Positions 7,901 to 16,743 of a stretch of DNA of 64,000 nucleotides are shown in pieces. The notes beneath the pieces are model-generated. The model saw only the letters and a program-made list of their open reading frames with translations. It was not told the origin of the DNA and did not search any database. Location: assembly GCF_029891575.1 (NCBI RefSeq), contig NZ_JARZHF010000001.1, positions 558,001 through 622,000 of the forward strand. Reading direction: 5' to 3'. Every line of letters starts with the position of its first letter. Position 1 is the first letter of the stretch. A program made the translations under genes and the position numbers. This stretch comes from Salipaludibacillus daqingensis (GTDB lineage Bacteria > Bacillota > Bacilli > Bacillales > Salisediminibacteriaceae).

Positions 7901-8830
7901 CTAATACACCGTTTCTTTGAAAAAGAATCCAGTATCTAAGCCACGATTCGAAGGTTGTGCTTTTTTAACTTCTGCTAAAAAGTATTCTTTTTTTTCTTCG
8001 TAGTCACTTGGATTAATTAAGTATAGGTCAATAGCTTGCCGATATAACTCAGTCATTTTTTTAATATATGGTAAATCCTTTTGAATGCCATCAATTTTAA
8101 ACGCATCGACACCAGCATCTAACATTTCTTCAAGTTCATCAATAATACACATATCCTTTGGGCTCATAATATGTGTGCCATTTTTATCTTCCCAAATAGG
8201 ATACTTCGCATCTCTTTCAGGGTCATGAAGAATCAAACTTTTATCTTTGCTTCTTCCTTGAACTTTTAAATCTTTCCCTTGAAAAGCCATATAATTTCCT
8301 ACAAGCATTCTCTTTGATTGAAACATACATGTCATACCATGAACTTGCACTTCAATCTCAACCTCTGCCTCTTCTTTAATTTCCACAATTGCGTCCATAT
8401 TAAGCTCTCGGGCTAGTACAGCTCTCGTGGAACCTTTTCTCCCCCAATAATTTGCTGTATACCAATTCGTAGCTGTTGTCTCTGTGTTCCAATGTAATTT
8501 CATGTTAGGTGCGTGTTCTTTAACATTCATTAACACAGCAGGATCACCGAATACAATCGCGTCTACACCCACTCGATCTAAAAATTGAATATAGTCAGGT
8601 AATAATGGGAGCGACTCGTTATGAAACAGTGCGTTCATCGCAACATAAATCTTGGCACCTTTTTCATGAGCAATAGCTGTTGATTGCTCTACAGCTTGCC
8701 TATTGAATTCTCCAGCCAGCCTTAATCCAAATGTTTCTTCCCCAATCATTATTGCCGTCGCTCCAGCTTCTATAAGTGGAGAAATATCCTCAACACACGT
8801 CGGAGTTACTAACAGTTCTGGTTTTTTCAT
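7901..8830 (-). CDS. trhP1: tRNA 5-hydroxyuridine synthesis protein TrhP1 (U32 family)
   Basis: Shorter U32-family paralogue of the next gene (309 against 425 residues), equivalent to B. subtilis YrrN and working with TrhP2 in 5-hydroxyuridine formation at tRNA position 34. It shares the TIM-barrel layout: an N-terminal ELLVTPTCVEDI, then VHGMTCMFQSKRMLVGNY (around 165-182) at the site where TrhP2 has its cluster cysteines, and DAGVDAFKIDGIQKD (around 238-252). Most cluster cysteines and the C-terminal barrel of TrhP2 are absent, as expected for the P1 subunit. It has a good AAGGAG site and lies between trmR and trhP2. Confidence 0.88.
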   Translation of the reverse strand: MKKPELLVTPTCVEDISPLIEAGATAIMIGEETFGLRLAGEFNRQAVEQSTAIAHEKGAKIYVAMNALFHNESLPLLPDYIQFLDRVGVDAIVFGDPAVLMNVKEHAPNMKLHWNTETTATNWYTANYWGRKGSTRAVLARELNMDAIVEIKEEAEVEIEVQVHGMTCMFQSKRMLVGNYMAFQGKDLKVQGRSKDKSLILHDPERDAKYPIWEDKNGTHIMSPKDMCIIDELEEMLDAGVDAFKIDGIQKDLPYIKKMTELYRQAIDLYLINPSDYEEKKEYFLAEVKKAQPSNRGLDTGFFFKETVY

Positions 8831-8842
8831 CGCTTACTCTCC

Positions 8843-9502
8843 TTACTCATTATCCACCTCTATTTTTTTACTTACCATTAATCCATCACCTACAGGTAAC
8901 AATACAGACTGGAATCGTTGATCATTCATAAGTTTCTCATTATAAGCTCTGATTTTCTTAACAAGAGCCCTTAATCCTCTACTTTCAGGTGTTGCTGTTG
9001 ATGATACCATGCCTTTAAAAAGGACATTATCTGAAAATATAAGGCCTCCAACTGAAACCATTGGCTCATACAAGGTGAAAAAACGTTCATATTGTCCTTT
9101 CGCTGCATCAATAAATAGAACATCAAAGGGGCCTTTATTTTCAACATCTCCGGAAACGTCTAAAGCGTCACCCTCTACTAGGTGAAAACGAGATTGAAAT
9201 GAAGCTTTTCGAACGTTATCTAAAGCAAGTTTTGCTCGTTCTTCATCTCGCTCTATGGATATCACTTTTGTTTGTGGTAAATCGTTTAACATTCTAATCG
9301 CTGAATAACCGATTGCTGTCCCGATTTCTAGTATTTTAGCTGGTTGCTGGACTCGTAAAAATTGAAGCAACGTTTCTATTCCATCTAATTCCATAATAGG
9401 TATTTCATACTCTTTCGCATATGTCTCAAGCTCTAAAATGACGTCATGTCTTTCTCGAACTAGTGACTTTATATATGATATTTGGTCGCCATGTATATCC
9501 AT
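8843..9502 (-). CDS. trmR: tRNA 5-hydroxyuridine O-methyltransferase TrmR
   Basis: SAM-dependent class I O-methyltransferase, equivalent to B. subtilis YrrM/TrmR, which converts 5-hydroxyuridine 34 to 5-methoxyuridine in tRNA. The SAM site is LEIGTAIGYSAIRML (about residues 55-69). ISIERDEERA follows as motif II. DVLFIDAAKGQYE (around 128-140) carries metal-binding acids, and FSDNVLFKG (around 155-163) the other metal-site residues of the catechol-methyltransferase-like family. Length is 219. It heads the trmR-trhP1-trhP2-udk operon. Its ribosome site AAAGGAGG (9520-9513) lies inside a terminator-like hairpin. Confidence 0.9.
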   Translation of the reverse strand: MDIHGDQISYIKSLVRERHDVILELETYAKEYEIPIMELDGIETLLQFLRVQQPAKILEIGTAIGYSAIRMLNDLPQTKVISIERDEERAKLALDNVRKASFQSRFHLVEGDALDVSGDVENKGPFDVLFIDAAKGQYERFFTLYEPMVSVGGLIFSDNVLFKGMVSSTATPESRGLRALVKKIRAYNEKLMNDQRFQSVLLPVGDGLMVSKKIEVDNE

Positions 9503-9504
9503 AA

Positions 9505-9531
9505 AAAAAGCGCCTCCTTTAGGTGCTTTTT
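9505..9531 (-). terminator. terminator-like hairpin containing the trmR ribosome site
   Basis: Minus strand: 5' arm AAAAAGCACCT, loop AAAGG, 3' arm AGGCGCTTTTT followed by more T, and then the trmR ATG at 9502. The ribosome site AAAGGAGG spans loop and 3' arm. It looks like the mltG terminator and could also mask trmR translation. Confidence 0.6.
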
Positions 9532-9619
9532 GCTCACAATTTTATAGCCATTATCTTTGACCGATATATTTTATCATAAAAAGAAAGAGAATGCGACAAC
9601 ATTCTCCTTCTTAAAAACA

Positions 9620-10753
9620 TTACTGGTATTGCCCAACGACTTCTTGATGTTCTGCATAACTTTCATTAAAATAAACGTCTCCCTCTGGTGAGTGGTAGAA
9701 GTATAAATAATCATGTACTTCTGGTTCCAATGCAGCCGCAATCGATGCTTGTCCTGGGTTATTAATTGGTCCAATAGGAAGACCACTAATATAATACGTA
9801 TTATAAGGGGATTCAATTTCTAAATCTTCAAGTAATGTTCTAGATAAGTGCTCTTCGTGAGCATACGCTACGGTAGGATCCATTTCTAGTCGCATTGGAA
9901 CGTCTAAACGGTTTCGAATAACTCCGGAAATGGTCGATCTCTCCTCATCATTTCGAGCCTCTCCTTCGATAATCGAAGCTTTCGTAAGCAATTCATGGAA
10001 CGAATCATCTGACTGTTCCGCTCCTGTTTCCTCTAAAGCACGTGATGTTCTATCTAACATCGCTTCAATCACTTGTGTTGCAGTTAGCTCTTCCTCAACA
10101 AAGTCATACCTAGAAGGGAACATATAACCTTCTAAAGGTTCACGAATCTCTTCATCTAGAATAACATCATCTAACATCGTATAATTTTCAATAAGCTCAT
10201 CTAGATACTCTTCATCTCGAGCTTGTTCTGCAAGTTCATCAGCTTCCAAATTGGTTTCATTTGCGATGCGGTCAAATATTTCTTCAAGCCACAATCCTTC
10301 TGGTATAGTAAAAGAAATCGCATAACCTTCGTACACTCTTCCTTCTTTTAGTTCTACCATGAGTTCATCCATACTCATCGATGGAGAAAAACGGTATTCT
10401 CCAGCTTGAAATCCAGCCTCATTTTGAAAGCGTGAATAGTATCGAAACATTGTCGAACTACTAATTATTCCTTCTTCTTCTAAGATATCTCCAATCGAGG
10501 ATGGAGATGAGCCAATAGGAATATTCACTTCTACTTCTTCTTCACTATCTTCATCTAGTGGGCCAATTGCCCCCATTACATAGCGATATGTTCCAAATCC
10601 AACAGCAGCAACGACGAGAATAATGGCAACAAAGAAAAATAAAACAATTTTACGGACGAGACTCGCTTCTCGTTTTTTTTCCTCCATTTTTATATAATGC
10701 TTTTCTTTTAATTCATTTTTTTGTTTTTCATTATGTTTTTTTTCATCTGACAC
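9620..10753 (-). CDS. mltG: endolytic murein transglycosylase MltG (YceG-like)
   Basis: Membrane-anchored lytic transglycosylase that cuts nascent glycan strands and so sets their length. A Lys/Glu-rich cytoplasmic start (residues 1-34) is followed by one membrane helix (about 36-58), a LysM-like region and the YceG catalytic domain with the active Glu in IIEGEARND (around 265). The extracellular part is notably acidic. The start is set at the GTG at 10753, because GGAG lies eight bases upstream. The in-frame ATG at 10780 falls inside a TATAAT sequence, which is probably the promoter. Equivalent to B. subtilis YrrL, upstream of trmR. Confidence 0.92.
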   Translation of the reverse strand: MSDEKKHNEKQKNELKEKHYIKMEEKKREASLVRKIVLFFFVAIILVVAAVGFGTYRYVMGAIGPLDEDSEEEVEVNIPIGSSPSSIGDILEEEGIISSSTMFRYYSRFQNEAGFQAGEYRFSPSMSMDELMVELKEGRVYEGYAISFTIPEGLWLEEIFDRIANETNLEADELAEQARDEEYLDELIENYTMLDDVILDEEIREPLEGYMFPSRYDFVEEELTATQVIEAMLDRTSRALEETGAEQSDDSFHELLTKASIIEGEARNDEERSTISGVIRNRLDVPMRLEMDPTVAYAHEEHLSRTLLEDLEIESPYNTYYISGLPIGPINNPGQASIAAALEPEVHDYLYFYHSPEGDVYFNESYAEHQEVVGQYQ

Positions 10754-10778
10754 AACCGCCACTCCTTTCACCTTTCCC

Positions 10779-10784
10779 ATTATA
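10779..10784 (-). promoter_or_regulatory. probable -10 element of mltG
   Basis: Minus strand TATAAT, 26 bases before the GTG start. No convincing -35 is seen at 16-18 bases, so the call is tentative. Confidence 0.4.
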
Positions 10785-10920
10785 CTATATCTTTCAAAAA
10801 ATTCGATGGGTTGTTTTTGAAAATATTCTAACTTGTGAAGTTTGAATTCGTTTGTCTAATTCTTCCGCAGATTCGCGGAATTTGTCCATGTTTTTTCAAA
10901 AAATAATTATTAAAGCAAAA

Positions 10921-10955
10921 TAAAATACCCTGCAGTAAATTCTTACTGACAGGGT
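10921..10955 (-). terminator. terminator after the DUF1292 gene
   Basis: Minus strand ACCCTGTCAGTAA / TTACTGCAGGGT stem with one small bulge, then TATTTTATTTT. Confidence 0.75.
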
Positions 10956-10974
10956 AAAACGAAAAAGATAAGTT

Positions 10975-11280
10975 TTATTCTTCTTCCATTCCATCTGAAA
11001 ATGTGTTTAACAGTTCTTCAACCATTTCCCACTCTTCATCTGTTTCAATTGGGAAAAGAGCCAACTCTTCTCCTTCTGGTTCTTCAAATCGGAAAGCATG
11101 GACTTCTATTTCGTCGTCTTCACTTTCATTTGAGCCTTCTGGTGCAAGAACCATATACGATTTTTCTGTTGAATCAACATCGAATGTAAACAACACTTGA
11201 AATAAATGTTCGTCTCCATTTTCATCTGGAATCACAATGCGCTCATCTTCACTAACTTCATTAATATTTACATCTGACAC
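10975..11280 (-). CDS. yrzB: DUF1292 protein (YrzB-like)
   Basis: A 101-residue, strongly acidic cytosolic protein of unknown function, equivalent in position and size to B. subtilis YrzB. The DUF1292 core is visible as RIVIPDENGDEHLFQVLFTF (about residues 14-33) followed by YMVLAP and EVHAFRFEEPE. The ending EEWEMVEELLNTF is typical of the family. It is the last gene of an ireB-ruvX-yrzB cluster and is followed by a terminator. This trio lies just downstream of alaS as in other Bacillaceae. Confidence 0.85.
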   Translation of the reverse strand: MSDVNINEVSEDERIVIPDENGDEHLFQVLFTFDVDSTEKSYMVLAPEGSNESEDDEIEVHAFRFEEPEGEELALFPIETDEEWEMVEELLNTFSDGMEEE

Positions 11281-11297
11281 AAAAATTTCCTCCTTGA

Positions 11298-11714
11298 TTA
11301 GGACTGACGATCTAAATAACCTTGTAAGATCATAACAGCCGCCATTTTATCAATTACTTTTTTTCGTTTTTTTCTACTTACATCAGCCGATACAAGCATT
11401 CTTTCAGCTGCAACGGTAGTCAACCGTTCATCCCAAAGATCTACAACTAAATTTGTCCTTGCTTCCAATTTTTTCGCGAAATCTTGGCAAAGCTCGCCAC
11501 TTGGACCAATCGTACCATTCATATTTTTAGGTAGTCCTACGACAACCTTTGTTACATCATTTTCTGAAATTAATTTTTCAATTCGTAGAAAATCTTCTTC
11601 CGGCTCGTCCTGGTTTCGTTTAATTGTTTCGATTCCTTGAGCCGTCCAACCGAAGGCGTCGCTCACAGCGACGCCTATTGTTTTTGTTCCAACATCTAAC
11701 CCTAAGGCTTTCAT
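11298..11714 (-). CDS. ruvX: YqgF/RuvX-type resolvase-fold nuclease
   Basis: A 138-residue RNase-H-fold nuclease (YqgF, B. subtilis YrrK), described as a putative Holliday junction resolvase and, in other bacteria, as a factor in 16S rRNA 5' maturation. [16 protein letters not shown] (residues 4-19) holds the first catalytic Asp, [10 protein letters not shown] (about 58-67) the conserved turn, and DLWDERLTT (about 96-104) the catalytic acidic pair; the C-terminal [14 protein letters not shown] closes the family signature. The start overlaps the stop of the upstream gene as ATGA, with an AAAGGAG site. Confidence 0.93.
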   Translation of the reverse strand: MKALGLDVGTKTIGVAVSDAFGWTAQGIETIKRNQDEPEEDFLRIEKLISENDVTKVVVGLPKNMNGTIGPSGELCQDFAKKLEARTNLVVDLWDERLTTVAAERMLVSADVSRKKRKKVIDKMAAVMILQGYLDRQS

Positions 11715-11983
11715 AGCTTCTCCTTTTGATGGTGAGCTAAATACGATCGAACCAATTCTTCAATCAGTTCATCTCGTTCTATTTTTCTTATGAGGGTCCT
11801 GGCATCGTTGTGACGAGGAATATATGCAGGATCCCCAGACAATAGGTACCCAACAATTTGGTTAATTGGGTTGTAGCCTTTTTCTTCAAGGGAAGAATAA
11901 ACTGTTAAAAGAACATCTTTTACATCTTCATTCATTGAATCATCGTTAAAATTAAACTTCATCGTATTATCCATCGAACTCAT
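11711..11983 (-). CDS. IreB-family regulatory protein (YrzL-like)
   Basis: A 90-residue UPF0297/IreB-family protein. In Enterococcus, IreB is a substrate of the PASTA kinase IreK and affects cephalosporin tolerance; in Bacillus the equivalent is YrzL. The conserved core is [19 protein letters not shown] (about residues 35-53) and YIPRHNDAR, followed by [13 protein letters not shown]. The N-terminal MDNTMKFNF near the start is also typical. The start at 11983 is chosen because GGTGGGAG lies just upstream and the family begins here, so the longer frame to 12070 is not used. The ATGA overlap couples it to ruvX. Confidence 0.88.
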   Translation of the reverse strand: MSSMDNTMKFNFNDDSMNEDVKDVLLTVYSSLEEKGYNPINQIVGYLLSGDPAYIPRHNDARTLIRKIERDELIEELVRSYLAHHQKEKL

Positions 11984-12081
11984 AGCACTCCCACCTCTCT
12001 CCTTCTTTGAAAGAAAAGGTTCAAACATTGTCCACTTTAGTTTAATATACTTGTCTAATATTGTACACATTTCTTGTTTAA

Positions 12082-14718
12082 TTAGACATTTCTTTTTATT
12101 AATTCAGGGACAATGTTCAAAGCTTCATCTATTTTAGCTGGATTTTTTCCACCTGCTTGTGCCATATCAGGGCGGCCACCACCTCCGCCACCACAAACCG
12201 TTGCCACTTCTTTTACGATATTACCTGCATGGTGACCTTCTTTCACTAAATCTTTTGAAACACTAGAAACGATACTGACTTTACCACTACTTACAGATGC
12301 AAGTACAATAATTCCCGATTCTAATTTTTCTTTTAAAGAATCTGCCATCTTACGCAAACCATTCATGTCTGTACCGGTGACTTTTTTAGCTAGTACTTTG
12401 ACACCGTTAAGCTCTAGAACATCGGATAACAAATCTCCTGCCTGAAGTTGACTTAATTTTGCAGATAGTGACTCGTTTTCTTTTTCCTTTTCTTTTAACA
12501 GCTTTTGAAGTTGGTCTGCCCTGTATGGAACTTCTGTAAGTTTCGTTTTCAATATACTAGCAGCTTCTCGTAATTTATCCACTTGACCATTCATAAATTC
12601 GTAAGCTTTTTTTCCTGTCACAGCTTCTATTCGACGAATACCTGCTCCGATTCCTGCTTCTGATACAATTTTAAACAAACCTATTTCGGCTGTATTATTT
12701 ACATGACATCCACCACACAGTTCGACACTGTAATCATTTACTTGAACAACACGAACCTTATCCCCATATTTTTCACCAAATAGAGCCATGGCCCCCATTT
12801 CTTTCGCCTCTTTAAGAGACTTGACTTCCGTTTTTAACGTAATACCTTCCCAAACTTTTTCATTCACTATTTGTTCGATCTTCTCTATTTCATCTTCAGA
12901 TACTTGTCCAAAATGTGAAAAGTCGAATCGAAGTCTATCCTGTTGAACTAGCGATCCTGCTTGGTTAACATGTTCACCAATCACATCTTTTAATGCTTGA
13001 TGTAATAAGTGCGTAGCAGTATGATTTTTCACAATACCTGTGCGGGTCCTACCTTCCACTTTAGCTTCTAGCCTTGCGCCTTGCTTAAGCTCTCCTGATT
13101 GAACATGAACAGTGTGAAGATTTTGACCGTTTGGAGCTTTTTGGACATCAATAACTTCAAGTACTACTTCTTGATTGTTTAAGCTTCCAACATCAGCTAC
13201 TTGACCACCACTTTCTGCATAAAAAGGCGTTTGATCAAGAATAATTTGAACTTTTTCATCTTTAGAAACTTTTTCTACAAGTTCTTTATCTTTTACAATT
13301 GCCTTTACAACCGACATCGATTCTAGATTATTATATCCAGTAAATTCACTTGGTTCATTAATACTGCCTAATATTTCATCTTGTAACTGCATGGAACCAG
13401 ATTCCTGTCTTGCTGCTCTTGCTCTATCTCGTTGCTTTTTCATTTCTTTTTCGAAACTCTCTCGATCTAACTGCAGACCAGCATCTGCTACATACTCTTC
13501 GGTCAAGTCTACTGGGAAACCAAATGTATCATATAGACGGAATGCATCTTCTCCTGAAATCATCTCAGATTTAGTTTCTGTCGCTTTTTCGATTAGTTTA
13601 TTTAACATCGCTAAACCATCGTTTAATGTCTCATGAAATCTTTCTTCTTCTGTTCGAACGACTTTTTCAATGAAAGTTTGCTTCTCTACCACTTCTGGAT
13701 AGAAGTCTTTCATGATTTCACCTACAACTGCCACCAACTTATACATGAACGGTTCGTGAATATCTAACTGTTTTGCATAACGGACCGCTCTTCTAAGTAA
13801 TCGGCGTAAAACGTAGCCTCTTCCTTCATTGGATGGAAGAGCCCCATCCGAAACTGCAAATGTAACAGTACGAATGTGGTCAGCAACAACTTTAAATGCT
13901 GTATCGATATCCCCGTCTTTTCCGTAAGATTTACCTGAAATTTGCTCAGATAAGCGGATGATTGGAATAAATAAATCGGTGTCGAAATTCGTTCTTGCAT
14001 CTTGGATAACGGACACCATTCGTTCTAACCCCAATCCTGTATCAATATTTTTCTTAGGTAGCGGCGTATAACTTCCATCAGGATTATGATTAAACTGAGA
14101 AAAAACAAGGTTCCACACTTCTAAATGCCTTTCATTTTCTCCGCCAGGGAACATTTCAGGATCATTTGGATCATTACCATATTCTTCTCCACGGTCATAA
14201 AAAATCTCTGTATTAGGCCCACAAGGTCCTTCACCAATATCCCAAAAATTTTCTTCTAGTCGAATAATCCTCTCTTCAGGTAATCCAATTTCCTTGTGCC
14301 AAATATTAAAAGCTTCGTCATCATTCGGATAAATCGTGACAGCTAATTTGTCAGCGTCAAAACCAATCCATTTTTCACTGGTTAAAAATTCCCATCCCCA
14401 GTGAATGGCTTCTTTTTTAAAGTAATCCCCAATAGAAAAGTTTCCAAGCATTTCAAAGAATGTGTGATGCCTAGCTGTTTTCCCAACGTTTTCAATATCA
14501 TTTGTTCGAATTGATTTTTGTGCATTTACTATTCTTGGGTTGTCAGGAATCACGCGTCCGTCAAAATACTTTTTCAATGTAGCTACCCCACTATTGATCC
14601 AGAGTAACGAAGGATCTTCATGGGGAACAAGGGATGCACTTGGCTCCACGCTATGACCTTTTTCTTTGAAAAAATCGAGAAACATTTGTCTTACTTCAGC
14701 TGAACTTAGTTGTTTCAT
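12082..14718 (-). CDS. alaS: alanyl-tRNA synthetase
   Basis: Charges tRNA-Ala. The class II catalytic core is at the N-terminus (motif region [11 protein letters not shown] at about 44-54, then [20 protein letters not shown] and GLGLERM). The editing domain has [11 protein letters not shown] (around 563-573) and the zinc/editing site CGGCHVNNT (around 665-673). A C-terminal coiled coil and the Gly-rich C-Ala domain ([16 protein letters not shown]) end the protein. Length 878 is normal. The start at 14718 has AAGGAGG nine bases upstream; the in-frame extension to 14757 lacks a site. Expression is controlled by the T-box leader before it. Confidence 0.97.
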   Translation of the reverse strand: MKQLSSAEVRQMFLDFFKEKGHSVEPSASLVPHEDPSLLWINSGVATLKKYFDGRVIPDNPRIVNAQKSIRTNDIENVGKTARHHTFFEMLGNFSIGDYFKKEAIHWGWEFLTSEKWIGFDADKLAVTIYPNDDEAFNIWHKEIGLPEERIIRLEENFWDIGEGPCGPNTEIFYDRGEEYGNDPNDPEMFPGGENERHLEVWNLVFSQFNHNPDGSYTPLPKKNIDTGLGLERMVSVIQDARTNFDTDLFIPIIRLSEQISGKSYGKDGDIDTAFKVVADHIRTVTFAVSDGALPSNEGRGYVLRRLLRRAVRYAKQLDIHEPFMYKLVAVVGEIMKDFYPEVVEKQTFIEKVVRTEEERFHETLNDGLAMLNKLIEKATETKSEMISGEDAFRLYDTFGFPVDLTEEYVADAGLQLDRESFEKEMKKQRDRARAARQESGSMQLQDEILGSINEPSEFTGYNNLESMSVVKAIVKDKELVEKVSKDEKVQIILDQTPFYAESGGQVADVGSLNNQEVVLEVIDVQKAPNGQNLHTVHVQSGELKQGARLEAKVEGRTRTGIVKNHTATHLLHQALKDVIGEHVNQAGSLVQQDRLRFDFSHFGQVSEDEIEKIEQIVNEKVWEGITLKTEVKSLKEAKEMGAMALFGEKYGDKVRVVQVNDYSVELCGGCHVNNTAEIGLFKIVSEAGIGAGIRRIEAVTGKKAYEFMNGQVDKLREAASILKTKLTEVPYRADQLQKLLKEKEKENESLSAKLSQLQAGDLLSDVLELNGVKVLAKKVTGTDMNGLRKMADSLKEKLESGIIVLASVSSGKVSIVSSVSKDLVKEGHHAGNIVKEVATVCGGGGGGRPDMAQAGGKNPAKIDEALNIVPELIKRNV

Positions 14719-14809
14719 CTTAATTACCTCCTTGTTTATTAGCTTCTTTGATCTCATTTTATGTCATCAATGACAGCGGGGTAGAGGCTCTCACAGAAGC
14801 TTATCCCAT

Positions 14810-15050
14810 AAAAAAAAACCCTCCCTTTAAAAGGGACGAGAAAATATCACGCGTTACCACCCTAGTTACATAGTAAGATATCATTACTTACCATGCCACC
14901 TCGTCACGAATAACGGTCGAGTACCGGCAGGTTTTAGCCTGCTCTCAAGAGTAGCAAATAATCACTCTTCACCCAGAATTTCTTTCAGCCTAGGAAATTC
15001 TTCTCTGCTGCTAACCTTTAGCATGGATGGACTTTGATTATCTTTCTCTG
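14810..15050 (-). promoter_or_regulatory. T-box riboswitch of alaS
   Basis: Minus-strand leader with the T-box sequence AGGGTGGTAACGCG (14865-14852), a terminator stem TCCCTTT / AAGGGA followed by nine T, and a long stem I upstream. The UGGU of the T-box fits the A discriminator of tRNA-Ala. The likely specifier is GCT at 14955-14953, followed by A and the closing CTCT helix. Uncharged tRNA-Ala would stabilise the antiterminator and raise alaS transcription. Confidence 0.93.
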
Positions 15051-15079
15051 TCATCAAATTAAGTATATGTATATTCGTT

Positions 15080-15108
15080 ATTATAGAAATGCAATTCGCA
15101 TTTGTCAA
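15080..15108 (-). promoter_or_regulatory. sigma-A promoter of the alaS leader
   Basis: Minus strand TTGACA (15108-15103), a 17-base spacer, and TATAAT (15085-15080): a perfect consensus. The -35 overlaps the last codons of the upstream membrane-protein gene. Confidence 0.9.
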
Positions 15109-16193
15109 TCATATATCCCTCTTCGCTCCCTGATTATTTGCCTCCAATGCAGAGCGAGGACCTTCAGAACAGCAAAAATTGGCACCGCCAAAATGAGACC
15201 AACAAACCCTGCCAACTCACTCCCTAAAATGAGTGCAAAAATGATCAATAGAGGGTGAGCGTGAATACTTTTTCCTACAATCACAGGGGCTAATACATTG
15301 GCTTCTAATATTTGTACGGCAAAAACAATAACAAGCCCTAAAATCATCAGTTCAATGGACTCAGTCAGAGAAAGCAACAAAACCGGTACACTTCCTAATA
15401 TAGGTCCGAAATAAGGGATGATATTCGTTAGCCCTATAAAGATAGCTAAAAGACCTCCATAAGGCATATCAATAATCCAGAAACCGACCAAAGAAAGGAC
15501 TCCTACAAATATTCCAACGATGATTTGTCCTCGAATATAAGAACCTAACGTATGATCTAATTCCTTAATAACCTCTTTACCTGTTTTACGCATCCGTTTT
15601 GGTGTAATATACCAAACGGATCTCTGCAGTAAAGGAATATCTTTTAACCCATAAAATACGATAAATGGGATAACAAATAAAAGTAGCGTCCAATCCAATA
15701 ATGTCATGAGAGCACTACCTATCTCTTCTAATGCTGTCCCTACCCAAGCTTCCCCTCGATGAACCCATTCATCGATTTGGTCTTGAACGGCTTTAGGAAA
15801 ATAAGAAATTTCCTGATACATAGTCTGTAGAATTTCTCGATACGTTTTCGTTATGTCTGGGAGTTGTTCTAAAAGTGCTTCACCTTCTCTTATGAGATAA
15901 GGTGTACCTTTCAAGATTATTGTGACAAACATACTAAGTATTATCGCAAAAATAAATAAAATCGATAACGGTCTAGGTATATTCTTTTTCTCCATAAATT
16001 CTACAAAAGGATGAACTAAGTAAATAATAAAACCTGCAATTAGAAATGGGATAATAACTTTCATCATTGTTTTAAAAAATGGCGTTAAAAACGAGAGAAA
16101 GAAAAAAAGCCCCGCTACTAATAAAGCAACTAACAGAATGATAACAAGTCCATATATCCATTTTTTCAACTGATCACTTGAAGGATTGATCAC
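15105..16193 (-). CDS. AI-2E family membrane transporter (YrrI-like)
   Basis: A 362-residue polytopic protein of the AI-2E exporter/UPF0118 family, equivalent in position to B. subtilis YrrI. About eight hydrophobic helices are visible: two near the N-terminus (12-57), one at 73-95, one at 165-190 and a cluster from 215 to 340. The conserved LTNIIPYFGPILGSVP segment (about 265-280) and the PIFAVLKVLALH C-terminus identify the family. The substrate is unknown. Some relatives from salt-loving bacteria act as Na+(Li+)/H+ antiporters, so the name does not prove autoinducer transport. Confidence 0.85.
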   Translation of the reverse strand: MINPSSDQLKKWIYGLVIILLVALLVAGLFFFLSFLTPFFKTMMKVIIPFLIAGFIIYLVHPFVEFMEKKNIPRPLSILFIFAIILSMFVTIILKGTPYLIREGEALLEQLPDITKTYREILQTMYQEISYFPKAVQDQIDEWVHRGEAWVGTALEEIGSALMTLLDWTLLLFVIPFIVFYGLKDIPLLQRSVWYITPKRMRKTGKEVIKELDHTLGSYIRGQIIVGIFVGVLSLVGFWIIDMPYGGLLAIFIGLTNIIPYFGPILGSVPVLLLSLTESIELMILGLVIVFAVQILEANVLAPVIVGKSIHAHPLLIIFALILGSELAGFVGLILAVPIFAVLKVLALHWRQIIRERRGIYD

Positions 16194-16239
16194 AACAGAG
16201 CCCCCCCTAACCCAATAATATTTATTGAATTCTGTTGAA

Positions 16240-16269
16240 AAGACAGACGTGAATAATCACGTCTGTCTT
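16240..16269 (-). terminator. terminator between the DUF3918-like gene and the AI-2E gene
   Basis: Perfect 12-pair stem AAGACAGACGTG / CACGTCTGTCTT, with TTTT following on the minus strand. Confidence 0.8.
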
Positions 16270-16295
16270 CACAGCCTTAACGTATTTATGAAACA

Positions 16296-16487
16296 TTATG
16301 AGAAAGATTTTGATATTTGTCTTCTCACCTGATTCATCATTCGTTGATTAGGCATAAGCTCTTCTATCATGGAAAAATCCATAGAAGTCATCCGCTTTTT
16401 CCAACGTCTTTTTGTTTTTCTATCCATTGAAGCAACGTACGCATATGCTCCCACTCCAACGGCAACTAAAGATGCTAGGGCTCTCAT
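16296..16487 (-). CDS. small DUF3918-like protein
   Basis: A 63-residue protein with one hydrophobic N-terminal segment (residues 2-17, possibly a membrane anchor) followed by a basic stretch DRKTKRRWKKRM and a tail with two Met- and Arg-rich motifs. It resembles the short DUF3918-type proteins of Bacillus; the function is unknown. The start at 16487 follows a GGGGGTG ribosome site. It ends a run of small genes downstream of recD2 and is followed by a terminator. The assignment rests on size, composition and position. Confidence 0.6.
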   Translation of the reverse strand: MRALASLVAVGVGAYAYVASMDRKTKRRWKKRMTSMDFSMIEELMPNQRMMNQVRRQISKSFS

Positions 16488-16506
16488 TAAGATCACCCCC
16501 TTATTT

Positions 16507-16695
16507 TTACAAGTCAATCTGCCTTTCATTTTCAGCAAATAAATCGTCAAGGGAGCTTAACGAACCGTCCGCTTCCACCTGGTGGAGGTGTAGCTGGCGA
16601 TCAGACACTGATAGTTCAATAAAGCAATCCCAGCAATAGTACTGGTTCGTTCCAATTTTACCTATATCTCGACTTTTACAATTTGGGCAACGCAT
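16507..16695 (-). CDS. small zinc-ribbon protein
   Basis: A 62-residue protein with a CPNCKSRDIG (residues 3-12) and YYCWDCF (19-25) pair: two Cys-x2-Cys knuckles 13 residues apart that form a zinc ribbon like those of nucleic-acid-binding proteins. The rest is acidic and has no other motif. The function is unknown. Similar short zinc-ribbon proteins occur downstream of yrrD in Bacillus. The ATG has a GGAGGGG site. It lies between the PRC-barrel gene and the DUF3918-like gene, in the same direction. Confidence 0.75.
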   Translation of the reverse strand: MRCPNCKSRDIGKIGTNQYYCWDCFIELSVSDRQLHLHQVEADGSLSSLDDLFAENERQIDL

Positions 16696-16743
16696 AACAC
16701 CCCTCCTAGGATATGAATATTGCCAGTATTTCAGACAGTAGAA

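Noticed and set aside
14810-15050. Could the alaS leader be a different riboswitch?
   Set aside because: The T-box core AGGGTGGTAACGCG, the terminator and an Ala specifier are all present.
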